Positions 1 through 11,809 are shown, counted from the stretch's first letter. The stretch: DNA of 64,000 bases from Zingiber officinale (GCF_018446385.1 NW_024589868.1:82087-146086); one strand, 5' to 3'. Numbers and translations are program-made. Notes: generated by a model from the sequence alone, not told the origin.

Positions 1-1814
1 CGGCTAGATTACAAAGCTACTAACAATGAAGCAGAATATGAAGCCCTTATAGCCGGATTGCAGGCAGCACGGCATGTGGTAGCCGGTCGGGTGACACTTT
101 ATTCGGATTCACAATTGGCCACTCAGCAGCTTTCCGGCACCTTTGAAATCAACTGTGTTCGGCTCAAACTTTACGCTGAGGCCTTTGAAAAACTCAAAGC
201 TACTTTCCGAGAGGTGCTTATTCAGAAGATTCCCCGAATGGAGAACCAGGCTGCCGATGAGTTAGCCAAACTCGCGAGCTCAATAACGCCGGTCGCCATT
301 TAGCAACCAATTGAAAAAACACTGTTGGTGGCACATGTCGACCGGATGCAAGGCCTCACGTTTCCAAATGACTGGAGGACACCTATTATAGAATTCCTCC
401 GTTCGGGCACCACTCCATCCGAGGAATATGCAGCCCGGCTCCTTAGAAGAAGAGCCGGTCGGTTTACACTCATCGGAGATCAGCTGTACAAGAAAGCTTT
501 CTCGCGCCCTTTGATGAAATGTGTAAGCTCGGAGGACTCAGCTTACATCCTTCAGGAAGTACATCAAGGATCATGCGGGGGTCATCCGGGCGGGCGCTCG
601 TTGGCCAAGAAGATCCTCTTGGCCGGATACTTTTGGCCAACTTTACAAACAGATGCCGCTCGGACAGTATCTACCTGCCTTTCATGCCAGAAGTATCACA
701 ACTTCTCCCACCGACCGGCTGAAGAAATGAAGGCGTCAAGCGTTTCATGCCCGTTCGACCAATGGGGAATGGATATTGTCGGTCCATTTCCGATGGCGGC
801 CGGGCAGAGGAAATTCTTACTAGTGGCGGTAGACTACTTCTCCAAGTGGGTGGAAGCCGAGCCGCTAGCAAAGATTACTGAACAAATGGTTAAAAAATTC
901 ATCTGGCAACACATCATTTGTCGGTTCAGCATCCCTCGCCGACTAGTGTCCGACAACGGGCGACAGTTCACAGGAAAGATGTTAGAGGATTGGTGCAAGA
1001 GCTACGGCATTGAGCAACATTTCACATCCGTGGCCTATCCTCAGAGCAACGGTCAAGCTGAGGTGGCCAACCGGGAAATTCTCCGTATTCTGCGCGCTCG
1101 GCTCGACCACTTGGGAGGAAGTTGGCCGGATGAAGTGCCGGGCGTCTTGTGGGCCATCCGAACGACGCCGAAAGAAGGGACAGGAGTCACACCGTTCCAT
1201 CTGGTGTATGACGGCGAAGCGGTTATTCCGGTTGAAGTCGGCGTCGAATCCGTCCGGGTCCAGTGTTATGATGAAGGCAACGCCAAGCGGAGAAACATGG
1301 AGCTGGATTTGGTCGACGAAGAGCGTGCCAAGGCATCCGTCAGGCTGATGGCGTACCGTCAGCGAATGAAGCAAAACTACAACCGGCGCGTCATTCCCAG
1401 ATCATTCCAGGTCGGCGATCTTGTCTGGAAGAAAGTCAAGCCGGTCGGCGACGTCAGCAAGCTTGAAGCCCCATGGCAAGTCCCTTCAAAATCATTGAAA
1501 AGCTCCGCTCGGGCGCGTATTACCTGGAAGACGAGGACGGTCGGCAGCTAGATAGACCGTGGAGCGCGAACCACCTCCAGCCTTACCGGGCGGGGTGCAA
1601 GGTGTATCACTGTGAATCACCCAGTGTACTTCATTTTTCGACTAAATACTTGAAATGCAGAAATGAAAAGTCAAAAGAGCGAATACAAGGCATTATCATC
1701 TCACCCGAAGACCCCGAGCCGTTTGGCCGGGCTGCATACTATTATGGCAGGATGGGAGACCGAAACCCTGCGCTGTTCAGGATGATAGAGGGAGGTTATT
1801 GCCTTGTATTCTGA
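1..1814 (+). pseudogene. gypsy pol fragment: RNase H then integrase, with stop and frameshift
   Basis: Residues encoded at 1-300 match the C-terminal half of a plant gypsy RNase H (RVT_3 type): EAEYEAL, then YSDSQL, and a terminal ADELAKLAS. An in-frame TAG follows at 301-303. Reading continues in the same frame into integrase. There is a zinc-binding HHCC motif (H-H and CLSCQKYH at about 560-705), then the DDE core with DIVGPF at about 772, VSDNGRQF at about 946 and the Glu in YPQSNGQAEVANRE at about 1036-1077. The C-terminal GPY/F-type module is broken near 1475-1480, where the frame changes to one that starts around 1473. That second frame carries the rest of the module (FKIIEKLRSGAYYLED ... 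NHLQPYR). The shift fits a one-base loss. The piece is a decayed polyprotein end, once needed for cDNA integration. Confidence 0.92.
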
Positions 1815-1879
1815 AGAGTGTCTTATGTTCTCCTAACTCCACGGGTGTTCGGGAGTAGGGAATTAATGCAGATCTCCGC

Positions 1880-2020
1880 TGGTCGCCAGGGAGCGAAGGC
1901 CCGAGCCGCTCGGCCGGGTATACGGTATCCGAGCCGTTCGACCGGGTATATGGTATCCGAGCCCAGCGCTCGATGTGAAGGCCCGAGCCGTTCGGCCGGG
2001 TATATAGTCTCACTTGAAGG
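1880..2020. repeat. Short degenerate repeats upstream of the 58-bp array
   Basis: Three to four imperfect copies of a motif built on 'CCGAGCCG(C/T)TCGGCCGGGTATA' occur at about 1910-2010. They share the CCGAGCCG...CGGCC vocabulary of the LTR. No coding signal is visible. Confidence 0.6.
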
Positions 2021-2022
2021 CC

Positions 2023-2600
2023 GACGAGCTCCGTCGTTAAAAATCGAGAGCCGCGCCGACTGGCTATAAATATCCGCGCCGACGAGCTCCGTCGTTAAAA
2101 ATCGAGAGCCGCGCCGACCGGCTATAAATATCCGCGCCGACGAGCTCCGTCGTTAAAAATCGAGAGCCGCGCCGACCGGCTATAAATATCCGCGCCGACG
2201 AGCCCCGTCGTTAAAAATCGAGAGCCGCGCCGACCGGCTATAAATATCCGCGCCGACGAGCTCCGTCGTTAAAAATCGAGAGTCGCGCCGACCGGCTATA
2301 AATATCCGCGCCGACGAGCTCCGTCGTTAAAAATCGAGAGTCGCGCCGACCGGTTATAAATATCCGCGCCGACGAGCTCCGTCGTTAAAAATCGAGAGCC
2401 GCGCCGACCGGCTATAAATATCCGCGCCGACGAGCTCCGTCGTTAAAAATCGAGAGCCGCGCCGACCGGCTATAAATATCCGCGCCGTCGAGCTCCGACG
2501 CTAAAGATCGAGAGACGAGCCGGCGTCTATAAATAATCCGAGCAGGATGTCGACGAGTCCCGTCAAAGATCAGGAGCCGCGTCGACCGGCTATGAATACC
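2023..2600. repeat. 58-bp tandem array with a TATAAATA in every unit
   Basis: Eight near-identical 58-bp units run from 2023 to 2486, each starting GACGAGCTCCGTCGTT. Unit starts fall at 2023, 2081, 2139, 2197, 2255, 2313, 2371 and 2429, and degenerate copies continue to about 2600. Each unit contains TATAAATA (2065, 2123, 2181, 2239, 2297, 2355, 2413, 2471 and 2528). Units differ by only one or two bases, so expansion was recent. The array lies between pol and the antisense gene. Tat-lineage elements are known to carry such variable arrays there. Confidence 0.95.
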
Positions 2601-2889
2601 CCGGGTGGATGAATGAATACCATAGAAACCGCGGAAACCACAAGTATGATAACATCTAGGCCCGCTCGGATGTGTGTGTCCTTCGGTAGTCGTTCGTTGA
2701 ATTCACGTAGGCCAGATGTGTATAGCGAGTATGCTCTTGGACTCGGGGACTCGAAGCATGAATGTTAAATGAACAGAAGATAATACTCAGACAGAAGTAG
2801 AGACTTGCATTAAAATAAGAAAATACCGAGCGGCAGCTACAAAAATTTTATATCCGCTAAGCGGATGAAATACTAAAGTTTTACACGCC

Positions 2890-5060
2890 TCACTCCGGGT
2901 CCTCGAAATTAAAAAAGGCATCCGGGATGTCGTCGATCATGGCCGCCAGTTCAGGAGGAGGGATGCTCAGGTCAGCAGGAAGGTGCCCCCCTTCTTAAAG
3001 TATGCCGTGGCGACCTGGACCGCCTCGATGAAGGTTGAGGAGACGCTGCCACCAAACTTTTCGCCAAAGCGCTCCGAGCGGAGGTATTCCTGACGCGCTG
3101 CAGCTAGTCGACTCGGCTCTCCCTCCTTATATTTTTTGAGCAACGCCCGGGAAGCAGTTAAGGAATCTTGGAGGGCCTTCAAGGTCGATTCAGCCTTTGT
3201 TTGTTCAGCCGAATGGGCCTCCCGTTCGGCGTTCAGCTGGGCCTCCAGGTCCTTGGATCGCTGATCTAGCGCACGGACATCTACTTTCATTTTGTCCAGA
3301 TCAGCGATCGCCTGCCTCTTCCGGCTACTGGCGCGCTTCACATCTTTGTCGCGCTGCTTCACCAAGTCCCCTAGCCGAACCACCTCAGCAGACAGGTCGG
3401 CAGTCTTCTTCTGCTCGGCCTCAAGAGCTTGTTTCTCCCGCTCGGCCGTGGGACCTTCCGACACTTGGAGTTTTTCCAGGAGACCCTCCAACTCGGCTAG
3501 CCGATGGCTAGTGGCGATTTGCTCAGCCCAGCGCTGTAAAGAAAATGATGAAGTCAAGAACTAAACCAGTAGCATGGCGCAGGAAGAAAAATGAATTTAC
3601 CTGAGTAGCCTGCTGCATGTTGTTGTCGCCTAGTTGCTTAGGCGTCATGAGGGTCACTTGGATCTGCGCGTCCTCAAAAAGCTTGGCGAGCGGACCCGTC
3701 AAGGTTATTTCATGAACGGGGCTCGATGGCCGATCGGCGGACAGCAAATATTCCTCCGATGGGAATCGGAGGGTGGTCTTGATAGTCGGATGGCCGGATG
3801 GCGCTTCTTCAGTCGCTGCCGCCTGATGCGAGGACTCGCCAATGGTGGAAGTTTCGCCCAACCGACGTAAGCGGCGGCGAGTTTGGGGGGGAGAGCCAGA
3901 GGGCTGTGCGGTAGGCGAAGCCACAGGGGTCCCGATCTGTGATGGCGTGCGGTCGGGCGAAGTTACACCGATCGGCGCCTGTGGTTCCCCCTCTTGGGTC
4001 GGCCGAAGGGTGGAGTCTCTTCGACGTTTCCGCCGAACCTCCAATGGTGGATCCCCGACCTGCGGAACGCCCAGCTCAGCGGGGGCCGAGGAAACAGGAT
4101 CAATCTCCGCCTCAACCTCCGTTGAAGCGGATGGGGCAGCTTCCGTTTCAGGGGCGGACTGTGCCCCCCCCCCCTCTCCTGCATCTGCCGGGCGGCTGGG
4201 AATAAGACCCCGCTCGGCGAGCTCTTTTTTGGTGGCCGCTTCAATTTCCACGGACTTCAATTTCAAATGAGTGGTGGCCTTGGAGCGCCACATAACTTCA
4301 GCTGCAATGAAAGAAATTAAAATCAATTAGACAAAAAAGACTAAGAGAATAAAGAGTCCTTACTCATGCGGAAGGGGAGATTTGCCCGGACGGGAGACAA
4401 TCCGAAGATATACAACACCCCCTTGAGCAGCAACTGGTCGATCTTGTATCGCTGACCGGACAACCAGTTCGCCGCATGAAGATACGCTGGATTGCTTCTG
4501 AACTTGCCAAGCTCCGGCTGAGTCGGCACAGCGGTCTGCCATCTGGTTCGGAATGCTGGCCGCTCGGGAAGTCGGATGTAGAAGAAAGACTCCTTCCAGT
4601 GTTTGTTGGAGGTCGGCATGTTATCAAAAAATTTAAAGCCTATTCTACTTTGGAAGATAAAAGTGCCCGGCTCGGATTGTTTGGGGTAGAAGAAGAAATG
4701 GAATATTTTAGGGTCAAGAGGAATGCTGTGCAGCTTAAAAAGGACGACCACTCCGCTCAGCAGCCTGAAGGAATTCGGCACAAGTTGGCCGAGCGGGATG
4801 CGGAAATAGTTACAAACCTCCAAAATAAAGGGATGGGTAGGAAATCTTAGGCCGCCCTGGAATTGATCTAAAAAGAAACAAATGGAGCCGATCGGCGGGT
4901 CATGTGGCCGGTCGGTCGGGTCGGCTATAAGTATTTCGTGGTCATCAGGAATCCCATACGTCCGAACCAGGCGCCGAGCCCCCTCCTCATCAAATCGACT
5001 CTCCATGGTCAGGTACCAAGGGCTCTGAACGCCAACAGCGGGTTCGGAGGAGCTTGCCAT
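2890..5060 (-). pseudogene. Antisense spliced gene of the gypsy element (PF04195-like)
   Basis: A three-exon gene lies opposite to pol. Exon 1 is 5060-4364: ATG, then MASSSEP and a region typical of the 'putative gypsy-type transposon' family PF04195, with GSICFFLDQFQGGLRFP and IPLGQLVPN. Exon 2 is 4301-3601, rich in Pro, Ser, Glu and Ala (linker). Exon 3 begins at 3533 and is a coiled coil of about 160 residues rich in Glu, Lys and Ala. Both introns have GT-AG ends and matching phases: GA|GTAAGG to GCAG|CT, and CAG|GTAAAT to ACAG|CGC. The first reading frame stops at 2967. In the next frame, after a run of six C at 2986-2991, a family-like acidic tail runs on to a stop at 2890-2892. The gene is therefore probably frameshifted at its 3' end. 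The protein's function is unknown. Confidence 0.75.
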
Positions 5061-5289
5061 CTCGCAGAGGCGAAAGAATGGCAAGAAATCGAGGGAAGGG
5101 GAACGAAAGGGGCGAAATAAGCAGAGGAGACCTAGTAAGAAGACTCACTGGGAGGGAAATAGGCGGAGGGAATCACCGAGGAGAAGATCGCCACCGAGAA
5201 ACAAGAACTGGATCGTCGGAGGTCGCGGCAGAGGAAGAGACCGAGGGCAGCGCGTAAGCGAATAGGCGACGATGGAAGGAGACGGAGGC

Positions 5290-5295
5290 TTTATA
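5290..5295 (-). promoter_or_regulatory. TATA box of the antisense gene
   Basis: The minus strand reads CCATATAAAGCC, about 230 bp upstream of the antisense ATG at 5060. The same box in the same context is kept in the inverted copy at 63962-63967. Conservation in two diverged copies supports a real promoter. Confidence 0.6.
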
Positions 5296-5690
5296 TGGCT
5301 GAGGTCGGTCAGCCTCAGCCGTCGGATGCAGGTCACGGGAGACGAGGTCCTCATCTGACCGTCCATTTCAAACGACGGTGTCCCATCGTAGGTAACGCCG
5401 CCGCAGTGCGATGGACGACGCGTGGCGCTGGGTGATTGGGCGCAATTAATGCGCGTCATACCGCGCATGCTGCGACTTAATGGAAGGATTTGCGCGATTT
5501 TCGAGAAGATTTAGACAAGCAAACATCCACGTTGAACAACAAGGCATCCGAAGCGAAGAGCCGAGCGGCCAGATTTGGCATAAGTGCTGAACGGCTCAAG
5601 AGATATTACAAGCCACAATAAGGCGACGACCGCCCGCTCGGACACATATAGTCCAGTCAGTCGGACTCACTGCCTCCTTCGACTAGACTT

Positions 5691-5704
5691 AAAGGGAAGG
5701 CAAG
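5691..5704 (+). promoter_or_regulatory. Polypurine tract of the gypsy element
   Basis: AAAGGGAAGGCAAG lies directly before the LTR start TGATCC at 5705. This is the expected plus-strand primer site. A matching purine tract flanks the second copy on the minus strand at 63555-63568. Confidence 0.85.
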
Positions 5705-6424
5705 TGATCCGGCAGTAAGAATGGGGGGCCCACTTCCTGAAGGGTCTCAGCTTGAGGAACGAAGGGCTAAGCGGTTAACTGCCGAGCCGAGCAGCCGGGT
5801 AGGTCCGAGCGGGGCTAGAGATAAGCCACCCATGGGCTTGGGTTTCCGACGCCAAGGCAGGAATATCGAAGGGTCGAACGGGAGTCCGATCGGCCGGGGT
5901 CAAAGGGCCGAGTTGTCCGTTCGGCCAAAATAAGGGCGAGGGTACAAAGGTGGTCGAGCGGTCTACGCGCTCGGCTCGGGATATAGGATATTAGCAGAAG
6001 CATGTCTGATGATGAGGCCGTACACAAGATCGCACGAGGGAAGATCTTGCCTTCACATCATGGAAAGGTTGATACAGTAGCAGTATGGTCTCACGGACGT
6101 CTGCCTGACAGATCCATATCTGGGCATGTCCCTTCTGACAGACCCATACCTGGGCATGGTCAAAGACAGGTGGTTACTTTGACTGTCACGCCCAGGCTTC
6201 TTCGAGAGGTCTATATAAGGCCTCCATTTCTTCACCGGAGGTATGCAAAGTCTTCATCTGGGAGCCACCTTTTTGTTATTCCTCGCCTGACTTGAGCGTC
6301 GGAGGGCCGTCGCCGGGACACCCATCCCGGCTCGATTTTGTTGCAGGTTCATCGGAGCACTTGAGGATTCAGCAGGAAGCGCCACGTGCCCAGTGTCCGT
6401 TGACTCCTGGTTCGGACAGGATCA
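5705..6424 (+). repeat. 3' LTR of the gypsy element (720 bp)
   Basis: It starts TGATCC just after the polypurine tract and ends GGATCA, a perfect 6-bp terminal inverted repeat with TG...CA ends. It aligns over its length with the reverse complement of 62901-63554. It contains a TATA box at 6212-6219. Confidence 0.93.
6212..6219 (+). promoter_or_regulatory. LTR TATA box
   Basis: TATATAAG sits in 'GAGGTCTATATAAGGCCTCC' within the LTR, about 210 bp before its end. The same sequence is present in the second LTR on the minus strand at 63033-63040. It is the likely core promoter of the element. Confidence 0.7.
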
Positions 6425-6930
6425 ACTTATAATATCAAAGGTTTCACATAGTAGAGAAATAGTGATTCATTTTCCTATTACCTTTATTGTCGCTATAGCA
6501 TACTACGATGTTTTTCTCTTTACTAAAAATAACATATGTTTTTTCTAAATTTAACATTATACATATTTTGATCTAGACATACCTAATGTCTAATCCTAAA
6601 TTCAACTCATGAATTCAAATCTGGCTTCTAACATATTCAGTAAATGGTGGGTTCATTTACTTCAATCATCATTAACACATAAATGATCTCATCCTAACAT
6701 AATTATTATGTCGACTTTAATTTATGGGTATGTCTCTATTCACAGTTACATAAGTTGTCTCATAAGTATCAATCTTAGCTCAATTTATACATAACAAGTA
6801 GAGATGATTGTCCATGTGAGTGAACCAATCTTAACCTGCCACATACTCACCGATATCTTATCCAAATGTAACAAAGCCTTTACATGTTCTTTAAATGACT
6901 CTTTAGTCATTTACTTAGTGAAAAGATTTG
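6425..6930. other. AT-rich DNA between gypsy LTR and copia remnant
   Basis: No gene can be supported. It may hold the degraded 3' end or LTR of the minus-strand copia element, but I could not match it to a partner LTR on the other side. Confidence 0.4.
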
Positions 6931-6937
6931 CAAGCAT

Positions 6938-7285
6938 AGCATGTGTAGAGACATACTCAAGAATTACCTTCCTTTTAGTCACAATATCCCTCACAAAGTT
7001 ATATTTTATAGCATATGTTTGTCATTGCTGTGATATTTATGATCCTTCGAGAAATCTATTACATTTTAACCATCACAGTACACTATAACAGGACTTCCAC
7101 TATCTTCAACAAGCATGTGTAGAGACATACTCAAGAATTACCTTCCTTTTAGTCATAATATTCCTCACAAAATTATATTTTATAGTATATGCTTGTCATT
7201 GCTGTGATATTTAGGATCCTTCGAGAAATCTATTACATCTTGACTATCACAGTACACTATAACAAGACTTCCACTATCTTCAACA
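6938..7285 (-). repeat. 174-bp tandem duplication inside the copia RNase H region
   Basis: Two copies of a 174-bp unit (6938-7111 and 7112-7285) start with AGCATGTGTAGAGACATACT and differ at about 10 positions. They encode the C-terminal part of the RNase H region, including the CDSQ-like stretch. The period is a multiple of three, so the duplication keeps frame. Confidence 0.9.
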
Positions 7286-10174
7286 ATCTTCAGATGCTTT
7301 AGGAACCTTCTCAACTATATAACTTCTTGCACAACCATTACACAAGTTATATATTCTGCTTCCATTGTCGACAGTGCTACACAAGCTTGTTTCTTGCTGT
7401 TCTATGAGATGGTGCCACCATTCAGCAAAAAAGTATAACCCAATGTGAATTTTCTGTTATCAAAGTCTCCTGCCCAATCTGTATCTATATAGCCCTTTAG
7501 ACTCATCTTAAATCATTGGAAACAAAGACAATAATATGTTCTCTCTTTGAGATATCTGAATATCCTTTTTACCACGTTTTAGTGTCTCGGTTCTGGGTTT
7601 GACTGGAAGTGACTGACTAAGCCAACAATATAGTTGATATCGGAACGTGTATACAATATAGTGTACATTAAACTACCAATAACACTGCATATGATTTTTT
7701 ATTCATCTCAGTTATTTCCTTAGGAGTTTTGGGACTCATACTCTTGCTCAAAACAGTACTTTTCAGAATAGGTGTATGTTCTACGTTGTAATTAGGCATG
7801 TTAAAATGATTTAACATCTTATTTATATAAGACTCTTGTAACAGACCTAAAAGTCTTTTATAATGATCTCAAATGATCTTCACCACTAAGATGTACTCAA
7901 CTTCTCCCATATCCATTGTATCAAATTGTGATGACAGTCACTTCTTGACTTCATTCACATATCCTATGTCATTTCCGGCTATCAGTATATCATCAACATA
8001 TAATAATAAAATGACATACTTTTCTTTTCCTCTTTTCAAGAAAACGTAATGATTCTCATTGATCATCTCGAAACCATAAGATAAAATAACTTAATTAAAT
8101 ATTATGTTTCATTTTCTTGATGTTTGATTTATCACATATATAGACTTTTTAAGTCTACATACTTTCTCCTCTTGGCGTTCAACAATAAAACCTTATGACT
8201 GAACCATATAGATTTCCTCGTCAAGCTCACCATTAAGAAACCAATTTACATCGATTTGATATAATTCCAAGTCATAATGTGCCATAAAGGTCAAAATAAC
8301 TCGTATTGACATAAATTCACTACGAGAGAAAATGTTTCTTCAAAGTCAATACCCTCCATTTGGGTATATCCTTTTACAACCAAATGAGTTTTGTATGTGT
8401 TAATTGATACATTAACTTTCCTCTTTATCTTGAGAATTCACTTATTCCCAATAGCCTTTCGCCCTGGAGGAAGATCGACTAAGGTATAAACATGATTCTG
8501 ATTCATAGACTTCATCTCTTCAACCATTACAACTTTTCATTTTTCTCTAACTCTACATTTCAATACTTCCTCAATAGATTGAGGTTTATCATCGTCAACT
8601 GGGAATGTCACAATGTCTCATTCTCAATATCAACCTCTTCTTAGATTTGATTTTACGAGCACTTATTCGTAAGTTGGGTTGTTGAGAAGTCAACTCATGA
8701 CTTGACAAATCACTCCCATTCGGTTGGCTAGAGTCAAACATCCTATTGATAATATCTCAACCTCCTTGAAAAAATGAACACTTTTATCAACACCACATTT
8801 GTTTGGAAACTTTGTTTCAAGAAAAGTCACATCTCTCGTATCTATTTCGGAGATAGTTTCATCTAGTTGATCACCTATGAAAACATAACCTTTGGAGGTC
8901 TCATAATATCTAATAAAGATAAATTTCTTTCCCCTAGATTCCAATTTTTCATACTTGTGAGAACTATCATGAACATAAGCAGCTGACCACTAGAGTCTCA
9001 AATTACTCAAATCTGATTTTTTATCTGTCCAACATTCATATGGAGTAAATGGAACTGACTTTGAAGGTACTTTGTTAAGTATATAGGTCGCAATTAATAA
9101 TGCATCTCCCTAATAGGATATCAATAAATTATCCCGCGCTATCATAAACCTAACCATTTCAAGAAGAGTTCTATTTTTCTTTCATCTACCCCATTTGGAT
9201 ATGGAGTTTCAGGGATTGTTAGTTGTTTAATAATCTCTCTATCATTACATATTATCTTAAACATATTAGATAAATATTCTCCTCCATAGTCAGTATGTAA
9301 AGTCTTAACTTTACATTAAGTTTGATTTTCAACTTCGTTGATATAATGAATGAAGCAATCCAATGTTTCAGATTTATGAGAAATCAAATACACATGATCG
9401 AAACGTAAGAATCATCTATGAATGTAATGAAATATGAAACTCCATGTCTAGCTTTCATATTCATTGGATCACAAATATCTGAATGAATTAATTGTAATGG
9501 TGACTCAGCTCTAATAGCATTACCAAATGGTTTGCTTTTCTAGCAAGGCAGTGCTCACATATAGACAAGTGAATCTTAATTCGAGTGCCCAAGAGACCAT
9601 TTCTAGCTAACAGATCATACGTTTTTGTCCTATGTATCCTAATTTAGCATGTCAAACCTCATCAGTTATACCTGCATAACTAGTTAGAACAATATTTAAA
9701 AAAATAACCCTCAATAGTACAATTGACATCTGGTTATAAATCATGAATTATAAAACTATTTATTAAAAAATTATATTCTATTGACAATGAGTCAATCTTA
9801 AGTTCAACACACCGATTGTAAAAATTAATATAATACCCTAAATCAAGAAGACATGTAACAGAAACAAGATTTTGTTGAATTTCATGAGCATATATGACAT
9901 CATGTAGAAATAAAACACTACCACTACGAAGGTTGAGTTTACAAGTGTCGACTCCTTTGACTTCAACTCTTATATTGTTTCCACACAGATACATTTGTTG
10001 TCAGTTGGTACCCGATGGTACTCTATAAATGTAACTTACTCCCGAGTTACATAGTTCCTTGCTCTTGAATTTATAATCCACAAATGATAAGAATTAGCTA
10101 ACAATACTGAACTAGTAACAAAATACTCAGGAAAAGAAGACACACTTGGATTTGCCTTTTTTTTTTGGCTCAGT

Positions 10175-10215
10175 ACACTCTCGAGCGAAGTGACCCTCCT
10201 TGTCGCAGTTAAAGC
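10175..10215 (-). other. Copia gag zinc-knuckle coding segment
   Basis: The minus strand encodes C-F-N-C-D-K-E-G-H-F-A-R-E-C, a complete CX2CX4HX4C nucleic-acid-binding knuckle. This fixes the orientation of the copia remnant and the 3' part of its gag. Confidence 0.9.
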
Positions 10216-11499
10216 AAGTCAACTTGTTTTTAGATTTTATTCCAGTGTTCTTTCCTTTCTTCTTGATTGTGCCCTGCCCCACAGTAGCAACTTCTTTCTT
10301 CTTTCCCTTCCCCTTCTTGAATCATTTCTTTTTCTTGGATCCAGATGATCTAATAGAACCTATAACTACATAGGCTAGTCCAGAAATCCTTACAGATTCA
10401 ACTCTCTCCGCTTCCAATTCTACATGGCATGAGACATCAATGAAATACTTGATACTCTCACTGTGAGTTAGGGTCTGTTTCATGGTCTCCCAAGAATCTA
10501 GAAGGGAACAAATAACTGCTTGAACATATTGTTCATCGGTCAACTCATGACCAACATTTTTAAGCTTCTAAATCATGTTAGACATCTCCCTGAGGTGTTG
10601 AACCATGGAAACATTCTGACACTTCTTGTAGTTGTCAAACTTGATCCTCAACTATCGAAGCTTGCTCAGACTTACTTCACTGTATTTCTTTTTAAAGGCT
10701 ACCCGAACTGCATGAGCCGAGAGATACGACTCATACTCAAAAGCTAAGTCATCAATCATTGAACTAATTAATATGCCCTTTGTAGTGAAGTCTTTTTTCT
10801 TTCATATCTTACAAGTATCAATATCTCGTCTATTCCATGCAGTGGGACCATCTACAGGTTCTACCATAACTTGATTTATAGCTTCTAAAATTTCTTAATC
10901 CTCAAGTACATATTGTATCTTAAGGTGCTAGATTTTATAGTTTTCCCTATTAAATTTTTCTCTCTTATTGAGTTCAGCTATAATGTTTTTTAGTTACCAT
11001 GATATAATATAAATAAACATATTATTTAATATTCAGTGCAATTCATACATATGTAATTTATGATTGACTTAATATTAATTTGAGTTGGTTTATAAAATTA
11101 AGTAATAATTTCGTTTTTATTCATCATTCGTATAACCAATCAAATTAACTTTGATAAATACTATTACACACATCACAACATATGAACTAATTATAAAATA
11201 AATAAATAATTAATTAAATATGAACTAATCATTTTTAAGTTTGTTAACACATAACATAACTTTACATAAAATAACTTTGTTCGTACATAACGACAGAATT
11301 TATTACACGACTCAAAAATTAAATGGACTAATATTGTTTGTATATAACGACAGTAATAATAAAAAAATCTAATAAACTAGATATGTCAACACTACTCCCA
11401 CTAGTACAATAACTAGTGCAGTGGTCAAGTTAATCTCCTTCAATCTTGACTCATTTGAGGCAATCTCAGATAGACCAATTTTAGGATTTTCAATTTGGT

Positions 11500-11690
11500 C
11501 TAACATCGAACCTTTCTTTAGAATCCTCTTCAGATTCTTCAGAATCCTCCTCTGGATTCTCTTCATATTCTTCAGGATCTTCCTCTAGATCTTTCTTAGA
11601 TTCTTCAAAATTTTTCTCTGGATCCTCCTCTGAAAACTCATGGTGAAGTAACTCTAAATACAATTGTACATATGAGATTCACCCTTTTGA
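11500..11690 (-). other. Acidic repeat-coding stretch of unknown origin
   Basis: One minus-strand frame encodes about 60 residues dominated by repeated EED/EEDPEE/EESEED blocks. The underlying DNA is an imperfect repeat of GAATCCTCCTCTGGATTC-like words. No start or conserved domain is seen. It may be a degraded retroelement reading frame or a simple-sequence expansion. Confidence 0.35.
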
Positions 11691-11809
11691 GAGCCCCATA
11701 TCTACTACCATCTTTGGATTCTCTCACAGTGAACGTATTAAAGCCTAGATCATGTAATTATTGAGGATGAAAAACTCTTTCTGTTCAAAGTTCCAGAACA
11801 ATCGATCAA

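Larger units (their letters stand above)
1..6424 (+). mobile_element. Ty3/gypsy retrotransposon (Tat/Retand-like), 3' portion
   Basis: The window opens inside the pol region and runs to the end of the 3' LTR. In order it shows an RNase H end, integrase, a tandem-repeat block, an antisense gene, a polypurine tract and a 720-bp LTR bounded by TGATCC and GGATCA. A PF04195-type antisense gene between pol and the 3' LTR, with tandem repeats in the same interval, is known for the Tat lineage (Grande, RIRE2 and Retand types). The 5' part lies outside the window, so a target-site duplication cannot be checked. An in-frame stop and a frameshift in pol show that this copy cannot act alone. Confidence 0.9.
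6930..10990 (-). pseudogene. Decayed Ty1/copia retrotransposon (gag-pol), minus strand
   Basis: Read on the minus strand, the copia order is gag, protease/pre-integrase, integrase, RT, RNase H. Gag (about 10985-10150) shows a DEQYVQAVICSLLDSWE-like block and a zinc knuckle CX2CX4HX4C at 10215-10175. The region at 9994-9734 matches the pre-integrase stretch. Integrase shows a TDYGGEY motif near 9300-9270 and a VPFTPYECW-like end near 9060-9024. RT shows YVDDI at 8000-7986. RNase H follows from about 7500, with a GYIDTDWAG-like motif at about 7495-7465. Many stops and frameshifts break it, for example a TGA at 8440-8438 where the family has Trp in RT. It is long dead. Confidence 0.88.

Noticed and set aside
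3842-4270. Open frames on the plus strand over antisense exon 2
   Set aside because: They are shadows of the Pro/Ser-rich antisense exon and show no family features.
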